Origin: CS1-C013 sp964347265
GTDB lineage: Archaea > Aenigmatarchaeota > Aenigmatarchaeia > Aenigmatarchaeales > Aenigmatarchaeaceae
NCBI GenBank assembly: GCA_964347265.1
Contig: CAYFXV010000003.1
Span: 1-64,000, forward strand
Direction of reading: 5' to 3'
Length of the DNA stretch: 64,000 nt
The notes beneath the pieces were generated by a model. That model ran no database searches and was not told the origin of the DNA. It saw only the letters and a list, made by a program, of their open reading frames with translations. The position numbers and the translations under genes were made by a program. Of the stretch, positions 18,302 through 26,290 are shown piece after piece. Position 1 is the stretch's first letter; each line of letters starts with the position of its first letter.

Positions 18302-18958
18302 TTATCGCTTTTTTCTTTTCTTAATAAATCTAAAAATAATATACACTATAGCAATTATTACAACGATTATTACAACTAAAAACAATCCAATTAAGTTAAA
18401 GAATGCAGTATAAGCTGGTTTCCCGAAAAATTCCTCTTTTAGTCTAGGAAGAGTTATTATTGTATTTATGAATTCATCCAAAGGAAATTCCTCTTTTTCT
18501 CCTACTACAAGAACATATTTTCCATCATTATCTTGACTGAAAACTTCAATAATATAAATTCCTTTTTCTGCAGTTGTTTTAAGTTCGGGTCCTTGATAAT
18601 ATGAATCTCCTCCAAATTCTTCATAATAATATGTCCACTCATAATCTGTGCCATTAAGAAAATATTCGATTTCTTCGTGTTCTTCTTCATGCTCATGCTC
18701 TAATATAATTTTAACAGAAACATCCTTATCTATATCTTTAATATCTGGAACCAAAATTCCAAAATAAAGATTAAATTGTTTATCGGAATTAATTTGATAA
18801 TAATCAGAATTTCCTTTAAGATTACCATAAAAAGCTTGAGAAACCTCGGGGTTTCTAATTAAAGTAAATTGTTCAGAAACTAATCTAGGTTGATGAGCAA
18901 AAACAATATCTGAAATAAATAGTAAAAAAATTAAAGACAATAAAAAGAATCTTTTCAT
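18302..18958 (-). CDS. Secreted, C-terminally membrane-anchored protein
   Basis: 218 residues. Signal peptide at 1-21 (MKRFFLLSLIFLLFISDIVF), an extracytoplasmic acidic region rich in Asp, Glu and Tyr with a His/Glu cluster (EHEHEEEHEE, about 90-100), then one membrane helix at about 185-211 followed by KKRKKR. The central part resembles extracellular accessory domains but no family is clear. The His/Glu cluster could bind metal. Confidence 0.7.
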   Translation of the reverse strand: MKRFFLLSLIFLLFISDIVFAHQPRLVSEQFTLIRNPEVSQAFYGNLKGNSDYYQINSDKQFNLYFGILVPDIKDIDKDVSVKIILEHEHEEEHEEIEYFLNGTDYEWTYYYEEFGGDSYYQGPELKTTAEKGIYIIEVFSQDNDGKYVLVVGEKEEFPLDEFINTIITLPRLKEEFFGKPAYTAFFNLIGLFLVVIIVVIIAIVYIIFRFIKKRKKR

Positions 18959-19012
18959 ATTTAGAGTTTTGTTTTAAAGTTTAAAAATATAGTAAAATCA
19001 GGATTTAGGGGT

Positions 19013-19579
19013 TTATTTTTGAACTTGTCTACACTCATTATCTATACACTTTATTGTCAAGTGACCTGCTATTCCAGTGCAAAAATCAGGACATTGCTTG
19101 CTTTCATCAACATATTTTTCGTTTCCATAAAAACAATCTCCTGTCCTTATATGAACTCCGCAACTGCAGTCTGCATCAACATTGCAATATTTTTCTTCTG
19201 TAACTTCAGAACAATCGCCTTCTAGATAAAATGCAACATTCGGGTTCATGCAAGCAAAACAAGAATTCGAATAGGTTCTTGCATCATTGCCGCAAACTGG
19301 TTTGTATATCTCTATGCATGCATCGACGTTTCTGGATTCATCCGAACATTTGTATCTTGTTCTGTTTGTGTCGTAAGGAAAGCATGGATTGGGCTGTATA
19401 ATATTTCCATTATCGTCAGTATAGGTACAACCTCCTCCAATGTGTCCTGGAATACAGTCTATGCAAATAGCTTCTGGTTGTTTGGAGGTATTAATATAAA
19501 ATGCAATTAATATCAAAACTATTAGTATAAACAAAAGCATTTCAATATTTTTAATCATTTTTTCACTATTTTTTTTCAT
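19013..19579 (-). CDS. Membrane-anchored Kazal-domain protein
   Basis: 188 residues from the ATG at 19579; a start at 19558 is also possible. One membrane helix near the N-terminus (IEMLLFILIVLILIAFYI) then an outside region with about 20 cysteines. CIEIYKPVCGNDARTYSNSC and CMNPNVAFYLEGDC fit the Kazal serine-protease-inhibitor pattern (Cx5-6PVCGxDxxTYxNxC). A second cysteine-rich block follows (YCNVDADCSCGVHIRTGDC). Probably displayed on the cell surface. Overlaps the upstream small membrane gene by 14 bases. Confidence 0.8.
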   Translation of the reverse strand: MKKNSEKMIKNIEMLLFILIVLILIAFYINTSKQPEAICIDCIPGHIGGGCTYTDDNGNIIQPNPCFPYDTNRTRYKCSDESRNVDACIEIYKPVCGNDARTYSNSCFACMNPNVAFYLEGDCSEVTEEKYCNVDADCSCGVHIRTGDCFYGNEKYVDESKQCPDFCTGIAGHLTIKCIDNECRQVQK

Positions 19580-19742
19580 TAAAACCAATAAAAAAAAACC
19601 CGATTCCTAAAATAAACGAAACGAGCGCAAACATAAATGGAAAAAAAGCATCAAATTTTAGGAAATAAGGAATTACGAAAAATGCAATAGACACTATAAT
19701 CAATATACTTCCAACAGCAAGACTATAAGTACGTTTATTCAT
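19566..19742 (-). CDS. 58-residue two-helix membrane protein
   Basis: Frame of 59 codons with hydrophobic segments at about 7-28 (SLAVGSILIIVSIAFFVIPY) and 33-54, and an NEKK tail. Directly upstream of, and overlapping, the Kazal gene, so probably co-transcribed. No family recognised. Confidence 0.5.
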   Translation of the reverse strand: MNKRTYSLAVGSILIIVSIAFFVIPYFLKFDAFFPFMFALVSFILGIGFFFIGFNEKK

Positions 19743-19841
19743 TATATTTATTTTGTAAATTAAACTTTATAAATTTTCTAGCTTAGAAAATGTCATATAT
19801 ATTTTTCATGGTGTTATTTTTATCTAGGTAGAGAAAATTTA

Positions 19842-20009
19842 TTATTCTTTTATTTTCCATTTTGTTTTTATATAATTTGCCATTGTTTTGGCTAATTTTC
19901 TTGTTCTGGTTAGTCTATGAATATCTTTACCTTCTGCTGAACAAGTTTCACAAAAACGTAATAATTTATCTTCTATATATTCATCTATTTTCATTCTTGG
20001 TTTTCCCAT
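19842..20009 (-). CDS. 55-residue hypothetical protein with a CETC motif
   Basis: 56-codon frame. MGKPRMKIDEYIEDKLLRF, then CETCSAEGKDIHRLTRTRK: a basic, helical protein with one CxxC pair. A TATA-like TTTCTATATTT lies just upstream with no SD, consistent with a leaderless message. Function unknown; it is located next to tRNA-Thr, in the accessory region. Confidence 0.45.
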   Translation of the reverse strand: MGKPRMKIDEYIEDKLLRFCETCSAEGKDIHRLTRTRKLAKTMANYIKTKWKIKE

Positions 20010-20077
20010 GTCTAAAATATAGAAAAGCTAGAACAAAAATCTATCTTATTCTGAAGTTTAAAAATATTAAAATATTG

Positions 20078-20199
20078 AGCCTCGAGAGGGATTCGAACCC
20101 TCGACCTACTGCTTACATGCCCTCATTGCGGTAACTCCTTGAGACCAAAAAAATCATTGGGATACAAGGCAGTCGCTCTACCAGCTGAGCTATCGAGGC
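20078..20199 (-). tRNA. tRNA-Thr(TGT) with 49-nt intron
   Basis: Acceptor GCCTCGA with TCGAGGC, T-arm GAGGG-TTCGAAT-CCCTC, discriminator T as expected for archaeal tRNA-Thr, anticodon stem ACTGC/GCAGT, loop CTTGTA then intron (about 20114-20162) then A38. Reading GTA (Tyr) instead would break the stem and conflict with G1-C72. The 3' end sequence recurs at 10531 and 16730. Confidence 0.88.
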
Positions 20200-20239
20200 A
20201 TATTCAATATATAAGTCTTTATTTTAAAAATATTAACTT

Positions 20240-20917
20240 ATGGGAATATCAGTTGTAGTCTGCGCTAAAAATGAGGAAAAATACATAGAAGATTGTTTGA
20301 AATATTTAAAAAATCAAACTTTAAAACCAGAAATAGTAGTAGTAGATGGCCATTCAACTGATAAAACTTTTTCTATAGCAAAAAAGTATGCTGATAAGGT
20401 TGTTAAAGACAATAAAAAAGGAATTGGAGATGCAAGAAATTTGGGTTGGAAAACTGCTAGAGAAGACATAGTAGCTTATTGTGATGCAGATTGTTTACCA
20501 CCAAAAAACTGGGTAGAAAAAATATCAAAACTTATGAAGAATAACATATGCATTTCTGGTCCACTTTATCCTTATGACGGAGACAGTTTAATGAAAATAC
20601 ATTTTAAAGTATGGACGAATCTTGTCACCAGGTTTTTCTCTTCATTAGGTTTTCACTACATTTGGGGACCCAACATGATCTTTAAAAAACATATTCTTAA
20701 AAAACATTCTTTTAGAGTAAATTTTTTAGAAGACTATGAACTATCTAAAAGAATTAGAAGAGTTGGTAAAATAAAAATTTTAAAAGATATCACAATGCCT
20801 GTATCTATTAGACATCTTAAACATGGTTTTTTCTTAAGTGTATTAAAATACTATGGTTCAAACTACCTTAGAATAAAATTAAAACGAAAACAAAAAATTG
20901 GAGATTATTGGAAATAA
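20240..20917 (+). CDS. Family 2 glycosyltransferase
   Basis: 225 residues. GISVVVCAKNEEKYIEDCL opens a GT-A fold; VVDGHSTDKT, VAYCDADCLPP (DxD) and the later FLEDYELSKRI hold the metal and catalytic carboxylates. There are no clear membrane segments, though residues 125-160 are aromatic (FFSSLGFHYIWGPN). Likely a dolichol- or lipid-linked sugar transferase for glycoprotein or glycolipid synthesis; substrate unknown. Lies between tRNA-Thr and tRNA-Met, both on the other strand. Confidence 0.85.
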   Translation: MGISVVVCAKNEEKYIEDCLKYLKNQTLKPEIVVVDGHSTDKTFSIAKKYADKVVKDNKKGIGDARNLGWKTAREDIVAYCDADCLPPKNWVEKISKLMKNNICISGPLYPYDGDSLMKIHFKVWTNLVTRFFSSLGFHYIWGPNMIFKKHILKKHSFRVNFLEDYELSKRIRRVGKIKILKDITMPVSIRHLKHGFFLSVLKYYGSNYLRIKLKRKQKIGDYWK

Positions 20918-20919
20918 TA

Positions 20920-21026
20920 TGTCGGTGGCGGGATTTGAACCCACGACCTCCGGATTTCATATCATCTTTAAATCAAATCTCATAGATTTTATGAGACCGG
21001 CGCTCCAACCACTGAGCTACACCGAC
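20920..21026 (-). tRNA. tRNA-Met(CAT), elongator-type, with 34-nt intron
   Basis: Acceptor GTCGGTG with CACCGAC, T-arm GTGGG-TTCAAAT-CCCGC, discriminator A, anticodon CAT within CTCATA before the intron (20956-20989). The anticodon stem CCGGT/TCCGG has a T-T apposition at 31-39. It lacks the GGG/CCC stem of initiators. A CAT-tRNA-Ile (lysidine/agmatidine type) cannot be excluded, but the sequence resembles archaeal elongator Met. Confidence 0.82.
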
Positions 21027-21065
21027 TTATTATAATAATAGAATATTAACTTTTTATTTAAAAAA

Positions 21066-21182
21066 TGGGCCCGGTGGGTCTCGAACCCACGACTTCCAGG
21101 TTTCTTCCTGTCATCGCGAAAGCTCAACATGCTTTTATCAACAGATAAAAGCCTGGCACTCTACCAACTGAGTTACGGGCCC
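21066..21182 (-). tRNA. tRNA-Lys(TTT) with 44-nt intron
   Basis: Acceptor GGGCCCG with CGGGCCC, T-arm GTGGG-TTCGAGA-CCCAC, anticodon stem CCAGG/CCTGG, CTTTTA then intron (about 21102-21145), A38, discriminator A. The end of the intron, GATGACAGGAAGAA, resembles the end of the tRNA-Trp intron. Confidence 0.9.
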
Positions 21183-21185
21183 AAG

Positions 21186-21257
21186 CGCCCCGGCTGGGAT
21201 TCGAACCCAGGTCACAAGCTCGACAGGCTCGTATACTAACCACTATACTACCGAGGC
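21186..21257 (-). tRNA. tRNA-Asp(GTC), no intron
   Basis: Acceptor GCCTCGG with CCGGGGC (one T-G pair), anticodon arm CGAGC-CTGTCGA-GCTTG, T-arm CTGGG-TTCGAAT-CCCAG, discriminator G as expected for Asp. Three bases from tRNA-Lys. Confidence 0.93.
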
Positions 21258-21308
21258 ATATCTATTCTTTTATTTACAATTATATTTAAATACTTTCCAG
21301 AAAATTAG

Positions 21309-21427
21309 TGGTTGCCAACTTTCTGAGCTTCCCATCTTTTCGATAGTACAACCCAGACCGATGAGACGATTCACTACCGTGTTCGAAATGGGAACGGGTC
21401 TTACCATCTCTCTTTGATCGGCAACCA
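21309..21427 (-). rRNA. rrf: 5S ribosomal RNA
   Basis: About 119 nt. Terminal helix TGGTTGCC/GGCAACCA, and the diagnostic loop B/C region GACCCGTTCCCATTTCGAAC followed by ACGG and a GGTCTGGG helix. It sits next to the tRNA cluster without 16S or 23S, as is common in archaea with unlinked rRNA genes. End points are set from the terminal helix. Confidence 0.92.
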
Positions 21428-21493
21428 TTCATTAGTTAATTATTAAATATATTTAAAGGTTTCATTTTTAAGTAGGCTAAATAATTATATAAT

Positions 21494-21868
21494 ATGCTAG
21501 AAAACAAGAAATTAAAAATTTGGCAATGGCTTTTACTACTTTTAATAGGATTCTTATTTCCGATCTATAATATTTTAATAAACAACTTTCTTTTGTTTTT
21601 TAATTTGCAATTAATTTATTATATTATTTCAGTTATGGTATCAACTATTATTTTTTCTTTAGTCCTTTTCCTTATATTTAATTATTTTAGAAAGAGGACA
21701 AAATTTGAAAAAAGAATAGATACTGCTTTTATGCTTTATGTTTTATCTGTTAGTTTTGGTTGTTTTTTCACTGAAAGAACAGGAGGAATTGGAATTTTTG
21801 TATTTCCATTTTTAATAGCATACTATTTAGAAATAAAGAAAATTCTTAATGAGTTCCCAAGAGAATAA
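21494..21868 (+). CDS. Four-helix membrane protein of unknown function
   Basis: 124 residues with hydrophobic segments at about 8-28, 32-58, 75-92 and 93-112, separated by basic loops (NYFRKRTKFEKRID). ATG start, no SD; TATAAT-like sequence just upstream, so perhaps leaderless. Not recognised; similar in size to small archaeal DUF membrane proteins. Flanked by 5S rRNA and tRNA-Tyr on the opposite strand. Confidence 0.6.
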   Translation: MLENKKLKIWQWLLLLLIGFLFPIYNILINNFLLFFNLQLIYYIISVMVSTIIFSLVLFLIFNYFRKRTKFEKRIDTAFMLYVLSVSFGCFFTERTGGIGIFVFPFLIAYYLEIKKILNEFPRE

Positions 21869-21873
21869 AATTA

Positions 21874-21987
21874 TCCCGACTGAGGGATTCGCACCCTCAA
21901 CCTATCGGTTTCTGAGCAATTGCTGAGTGAGCAATACTATAAAGTAAAACTCTACAGCCGATCGCTCTACTGTTGAGCTAAGTCGGG
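21874..21987 (-). tRNA. tRNA-Tyr(GTA) with 42-nt intron and altered D/T-loop contact
   Basis: Acceptor CCCGACT with AGTCGGG (C1-G72 as in archaeal Tyr), anticodon stem ATCGG/CCGAT, CTGTAG then intron (about 21910-21951), A38. The T-loop reads TGCGAAT, with G at position 55 instead of the near-universal U, and the D-loop (AACAGTA) has A instead of G18 while keeping G19. A15 and T48 also covary as a Levitt pair. Confidence 0.88.
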
Positions 21988-22028
21988 CTATTCAGAATTA
22001 ATTTTACAAGTATTTAAAAATTTATTCA

Positions 22029-23102
22029 TTAAGTTAAACTTCTTATGGCATCAAAAATTTTAGGATCTTTTGGTGTGTAATCTCTTTTTAGAATTCCAAA
22101 ATGATGTTCTTGAGGCAAAATTGTTTGAAATTTACGTGGGAATTGAGTTATATCATTTAAACAATACCAAGTAGCAACTGGCACGTCTTCACTAGAAATA
22201 ACTTTGGTTGCATCTCTAAAAAACCTAGTTTGTGCTTGAGGTGTATGAGAAGATAATTTTGTTTGTGGATATGCATAAAATCCATACTCAAAAACCCAAA
22301 CATCTATATCTTCATGCCCCAAAGATTTTAGACATTTTCTCGTTTCCCTAATTTTATCTCTCCAAGAATGTGCATTTCCTAGCTCATAACTTCCAGGATA
22401 TGAGTCAAGTCCCAAAACATCAACATGTTTTAATGCTCTTTCATTTTCTAAACTTCTAATAAAGTCAAGTGCACCCCATTGCCAACTAATATTTACAGCA
22501 GCAAGTGCATTAGGGTCTGTTTCATGCATTTTTTTACGTGTTTCTTTGAAAAGATGTGCAAATTCTTCTCGAGAATCTAACCAAAAACCAAACGAATTAG
22601 GCTCATTAAAAACATTGTATACCCCAACCTTTCCTGCATATCTACCAACAACGTCTTCCACATATTCCAAATAATCTCCCATTTTTCTTGGCATTCTCAT
22701 GCTTCCTGTTACCCAATTGCCGATAACAGGCAAAACTTTAATTCCTCTTTTTTGAGCCTCATCAACTATTTTATCAGTTTTTTCAAAATAATTTTTATGT
22801 TTTTTATATGGAAACTCTGTTCTTAACCATCTTCCATTAACATTCTCAATCACATCTAAAGTTTTTGTTATGTCTGTAGAAGAAGAAAACTCTTGTATAA
22901 GTGAACAAAAACCAAACTCAGTTTTAGAATTTTGTCGAGGAAAATGTCTTCTAATTATTTCTCCATTATCTCTATCTGGATAAGAGGACCTTATGCTTCT
23001 AGCTTTTTGATATATAAGATTTGCTACACCGATTGGGAAATAACAACTCTTACCAACTGCGTCTCCCACTTTATGCCTTAAAAAGTCTTGAATCTCATTC
23101 AT
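22029..23102 (-). CDS. Clan GH-A-like glycoside hydrolase (TIM barrel)
   Basis: 357 residues, no signal peptide. WLRTEFPY at about 92-99, the acid/base motif YNVFNEPN (Glu167) at the end of strand 4, VDVLGLDSYPGSYE at 227-240 and WVFEYGFY with Glu272 as candidate nucleophile after strand 7 fit a retaining clan-A glycosidase (GH5/GH39/GH10-like). Exact family and sugar unknown; being cytosolic, it would act on internal or imported glycans. An uncharacterised N-terminal 60 residues precede the barrel. Monocistronic. Confidence 0.72.
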   Translation of the reverse strand: MNEIQDFLRHKVGDAVGKSCYFPIGVANLIYQKARSIRSSYPDRDNGEIIRRHFPRQNSKTEFGFCSLIQEFSSSTDITKTLDVIENVNGRWLRTEFPYKKHKNYFEKTDKIVDEAQKRGIKVLPVIGNWVTGSMRMPRKMGDYLEYVEDVVGRYAGKVGVYNVFNEPNSFGFWLDSREEFAHLFKETRKKMHETDPNALAAVNISWQWGALDFIRSLENERALKHVDVLGLDSYPGSYELGNAHSWRDKIRETRKCLKSLGHEDIDVWVFEYGFYAYPQTKLSSHTPQAQTRFFRDATKVISSEDVPVATWYCLNDITQFPRKFQTILPQEHHFGILKRDYTPKDPKIFDAIRSLT

Positions 23103-23181
23103 AATAACTACTTAATAGTGGTTATATGATATATTTAAACTTAATTACTCTGAAAGAGAATGAAAAATAAGAAAAAAGTCA

Positions 23182-24582
23182 TTATTTCTTTACTTTCACT
23201 GTAACAAATTTTACTTCTTTTTTTTCTGGGCTCAAAGAAATTTTATTAGATCTTTGATGAACAATTTTCTTTTTTTGAAGTGCCTTTGCGCTTGCTGAAG
23301 GTAATCTCTTTGTTTTAGCTTCTGCTGTTGGTTTAATTGTATAATGTAGAACCCTTTCTTCATGAGGTTTTAATTTACCTACTTTCCAATTAAGCTCTAC
23401 ACCCTTAGCTATTTTTCTTATTACAGGTTTAACAGTTTCGAACTTATCAACAATAGAATATCCAGAAGGGACAACATCTTTTATAACTGCTTTATCAATT
23501 TCCTTTTTCTTGCTTTTTAGATGTAGAGAAACTGAAATGTTTTTTCCAGTTTTGGTTCTTCTTCCACCATGAATAATCTTAGTAAAGTTAAAAGCTGTTG
23601 ACTGCCAATAAGCTAAACCTATAATTGCAACAATAAATAGTATGATAACATATGTTGGCCAATATATTTCTGAATAAGTTATGGTCTTACTCTCATTTGG
23701 TTCTAAACTAACCTTCCAATAATAATGATCAGCAATTGCCATGCCTGTTGGCGAAGGTCCTGAATATATAGAATACCATGTTTGAGGATTAACAGATCTC
23801 AGATCAGCCTCCGAAACACTGTTTCCATTATTTGTTGCAGTTACTGTTACAATGCTTCCAAAAATTGTTGATGAAATGTCTTTATCATAAATTATATTTT
23901 CTATAAAGGGTATTTTAAATGAGGCTGACTCTTCATACATCATCCTTCCTTCAACATCAATTAATTTTGCTTCAACTGTATAATCTCCAGGTTTCCAACC
24001 TACCAAAGAAAAACTAGTTTCAAACTCTTCTTTACCAAATACATTAACAAAGCCTATATGAAGTGTTTTTGTCTGATCTCCTAGTTTAAAAATTATTGAA
24101 AGATCTATTGGATTAGAACCAACATTGTAAACTGTTCCAGAAACATCAACTTTATCAATGCATTCGCTACAACTTAATTTGAAATCTTTTATTATAGCAT
24201 TTGTTATTTGTTTAATCTTTAATAATATAGACTTTTCTAAAACAGAACCTGTACTAATTCTTTTTATTTTAAGAAAATATTGATATGGATAAAGTAATGG
24301 TACAACATCTTTTGGAGGTTCGACTTTTATTCTTGTTTCTTCACTTCCTCCTGTTGAAACCCTCAATGAAAATGTTTCAGCTTCAACCCAATCCTCTGGT
24401 CCTATAAGACCTATTGAAAACCAGTCTTCAAACATTGGATTGTTTATTTTTAAAGTTATATAATCTGTATGAGTTGCAACATAAAAATCTTTTACGTCTA
24501 GATCTATTGAAAAATCTTGAGCAAATGTTATCGGGCTCAATATGAGAAATGTCAAAAGAAATGAAAGTACAATCTTTTTCAT
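23182..24582 (-). CDS. Membrane protein with large extracellular beta domains
   Basis: 466 residues. Signal peptide at 1-21 (MKKIVLSFLLTFLILSPITF). About 290 extracellular residues form two or three CARDB/NEW3-like beta sandwiches (GSEETRIKVEPPKDVVPLL, PGDYTVEAKLID, SNPIDLSIIFKLGD). A membrane helix at about 309-327 (TYVIILFIVAIIGLAYW) is followed by a cytoplasmic Lys-rich part with its own beta domain (VVPSGYSIVDKFETVKPV). Function unknown; perhaps a surface scaffold. Head or member of a strand-wise set with the zinc-finger membrane protein. Confidence 0.7.
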   Translation of the reverse strand: MKKIVLSFLLTFLILSPITFAQDFSIDLDVKDFYVATHTDYITLKINNPMFEDWFSIGLIGPEDWVEAETFSLRVSTGGSEETRIKVEPPKDVVPLLYPYQYFLKIKRISTGSVLEKSILLKIKQITNAIIKDFKLSCSECIDKVDVSGTVYNVGSNPIDLSIIFKLGDQTKTLHIGFVNVFGKEEFETSFSLVGWKPGDYTVEAKLIDVEGRMMYEESASFKIPFIENIIYDKDISSTIFGSIVTVTATNNGNSVSEADLRSVNPQTWYSIYSGPSPTGMAIADHYYWKVSLEPNESKTITYSEIYWPTYVIILFIVAIIGLAYWQSTAFNFTKIIHGGRRTKTGKNISVSLHLKSKKKEIDKAVIKDVVPSGYSIVDKFETVKPVIRKIAKGVELNWKVGKLKPHEERVLHYTIKPTAEAKTKRLPSASAKALQKKKIVHQRSNKISLSPEKKEVKFVTVKVKK

Positions 24583-24605
24583 AACAAAGATTTATACATG
24601 CAAAC

Positions 24606-25064
24606 TTAAATATTTTTATATCCTCGTTTTTTTAGCTTATAAGCTATTATTAATAGTATCAAAATTATAAAGAGAAATATAATTGCATACAAACCGCCTG
24701 ACTCAAAATATGTTAATAAAACAAATACAAATTCAAGTTCTGGAAAAACATCAGATACTGTTCCTGCAATCGAAGTTAATAAGTCAGCAATAAAATAATT
24801 GGAAATCGCAAAAATTATGATAATTCCAATTAGCAGTAAAAAAACAGTATAAATGAGTTCTTTTAAGATTCTAAGGATTACGGGTTGTTTTTTTTGTTGA
24901 GGAACTGTTGGAGTAGTACTTTGGGGTGCAGCAACAGTTTTAGGAGCATGGTCCGAACAATAAATCTTACCTTTGTCTATAAACTTACAATCTGAACATA
25001 CAACTCTATTGCAAACTGAACAAAAATATTCTCCTTCTTTTTTTCCACATCTTTGACATTTCAT
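24606..25064 (-). CDS. B-box-like zinc-finger membrane protein
   Basis: 152 residues. Residues 3-40 have paired cysteines and His (CQRCGKKEGEYFC, CNRVVCSDC, YCSDHAPK) in B-box style. A Pro/Gln/Thr linker leads to membrane helices at about 70-95 and 117-145, and a Lys/Arg tail. The zinc domain would face the cytoplasm and could bind protein. Located directly after the aIF2-gamma gene, eight bases apart. Confidence 0.7.
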   Translation of the reverse strand: MKCQRCGKKEGEYFCSVCNRVVCSDCKFIDKGKIYCSDHAPKTVAAPQSTTPTVPQQKKQPVILRILKELIYTVFLLLIGIIIIFAISNYFIADLLTSIAGTVSDVFPELEFVFVLLTYFESGGLYAIIFLFIILILLIIAYKLKKRGYKNI

Positions 25065-25072
25065 ATTATCAT

Positions 25073-26290
25073 TTAAACAATCTCAGAATAACCAATTAAT
25101 CTCCATCTTTCTGATATTTTCCTGGACAAAACAACTCTATCATTTTTATCAGCACATACTGGTAATTTTAATTCAATTTCTATAATATTTTTTTTCACAT
25201 CTTTAACAATACCTAATGTTCTGCTTGTTCCTACATTTAACATTATTTGTTCCTCTACTTTTATTGGTTCAACTTTTTCCTCAAGTGATTTTTCAAATAA
25301 ATTAACTTTCAAATTTAACTTGTCTAAAATAGGAGGCAATTCAGCTCCTGCAAGAGAACCAGCTAAATAATCGGCTTTGGTAAGGCTTGGATCTAATTCT
25401 GTTAAAACTCCTAACAAACCTCCTGGACCAGCTTTCTCTAAATTCTTTCCTGCTTTTTGCAAACCAGCAACTTTTATTTTTAAAGGAACCCATTTATTTT
25501 TTAAAAAAAATCCAGGTTTTATTTCGATATCATCATTTATTTTTAATTCACCCTCTATCAAAGCGCCTCCAATAACACCTCCTTTTAAATTTTCTATCTC
25601 TGTTCCAGGTTTATTAATATCAAAAGATCTTGCAACCAACATTTTAGTGGGTTTAGAAGTATCTCTTTGAGGTGTTGGTATATTGCTTTGAATAGCTTCT
25701 AAGACAGCTTTAATGTTTATTTTATTTTGTGCAGAAATAGGAATTATTGGAGCATTCTCCGCTACTGTTCCTTTAACAAATTCTTTTATTTTTTTATAGT
25801 GTTCTAAAGCCTCTTCTTTGCTAACTATATCTATTTTAGTTTGAACAATAACTATATTTTTTATTCCAACTATGTTTAGAACCATCATATGTTCTCTTGT
25901 TTGTGGTTGTGGACAATCCTCATTTGCTGCTATAACAAAAAGAATACCATCCATTAAACTTGCTCCTGCCAATACGGTTGCCATTAAAGTTTCATGACCG
26001 GGAGCATCCACAAAAGAAATTGTTCTTTGGGGTTCACATTTTTCAGAACAATTAGAACATTTTTCTGTAGGACAAAAAATATTACATTTATCACATTTAT
26101 ATATTGTCGCATCAGCATAACCAAGTTTTATTGTAATTCCTCTTTTTAATTCTTCAGAATGTACTGCAGGCCATTTTCCAGAAATAGCCTGAACCAAAGT
26201 AGACTTTCCATGATCAACATGACCAAGTGTACCAATGTTAACTTCTGGTATTAATCTTGGGTCTATTTCTTTTTTTGGAATTTTATTCAC
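25073..26290 (-). CDS. eif2g: Translation initiation factor aIF2 subunit gamma
   Basis: 405 residues, the GTPase of the aIF2 trimer that delivers initiator Met-tRNA. GHVDHGKST (G1, about 23-31), ELKRGITIKLG (switch I), a zinc ribbon CDKCNIFC...CSNC, DAPGHE (G3), and VQTKID (G4, Thr in place of the usual Asn). Domains II and III follow. The GTG start overlaps the eS6 stop (GGTGAATAA), so eS6 and aIF2-gamma are coupled. Confidence 0.95.
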   Translation of the reverse strand: MNKIPKKEIDPRLIPEVNIGTLGHVDHGKSTLVQAISGKWPAVHSEELKRGITIKLGYADATIYKCDKCNIFCPTEKCSNCSEKCEPQRTISFVDAPGHETLMATVLAGASLMDGILFVIAANEDCPQPQTREHMMVLNIVGIKNIVIVQTKIDIVSKEEALEHYKKIKEFVKGTVAENAPIIPISAQNKINIKAVLEAIQSNIPTPQRDTSKPTKMLVARSFDINKPGTEIENLKGGVIGGALIEGELKINDDIEIKPGFFLKNKWVPLKIKVAGLQKAGKNLEKAGPGGLLGVLTELDPSLTKADYLAGSLAGAELPPILDKLNLKVNLFEKSLEEKVEPIKVEEQIMLNVGTSRTLGIVKDVKKNIIEIELKLPVCADKNDRVVLSRKISERWRLIGYSEIV

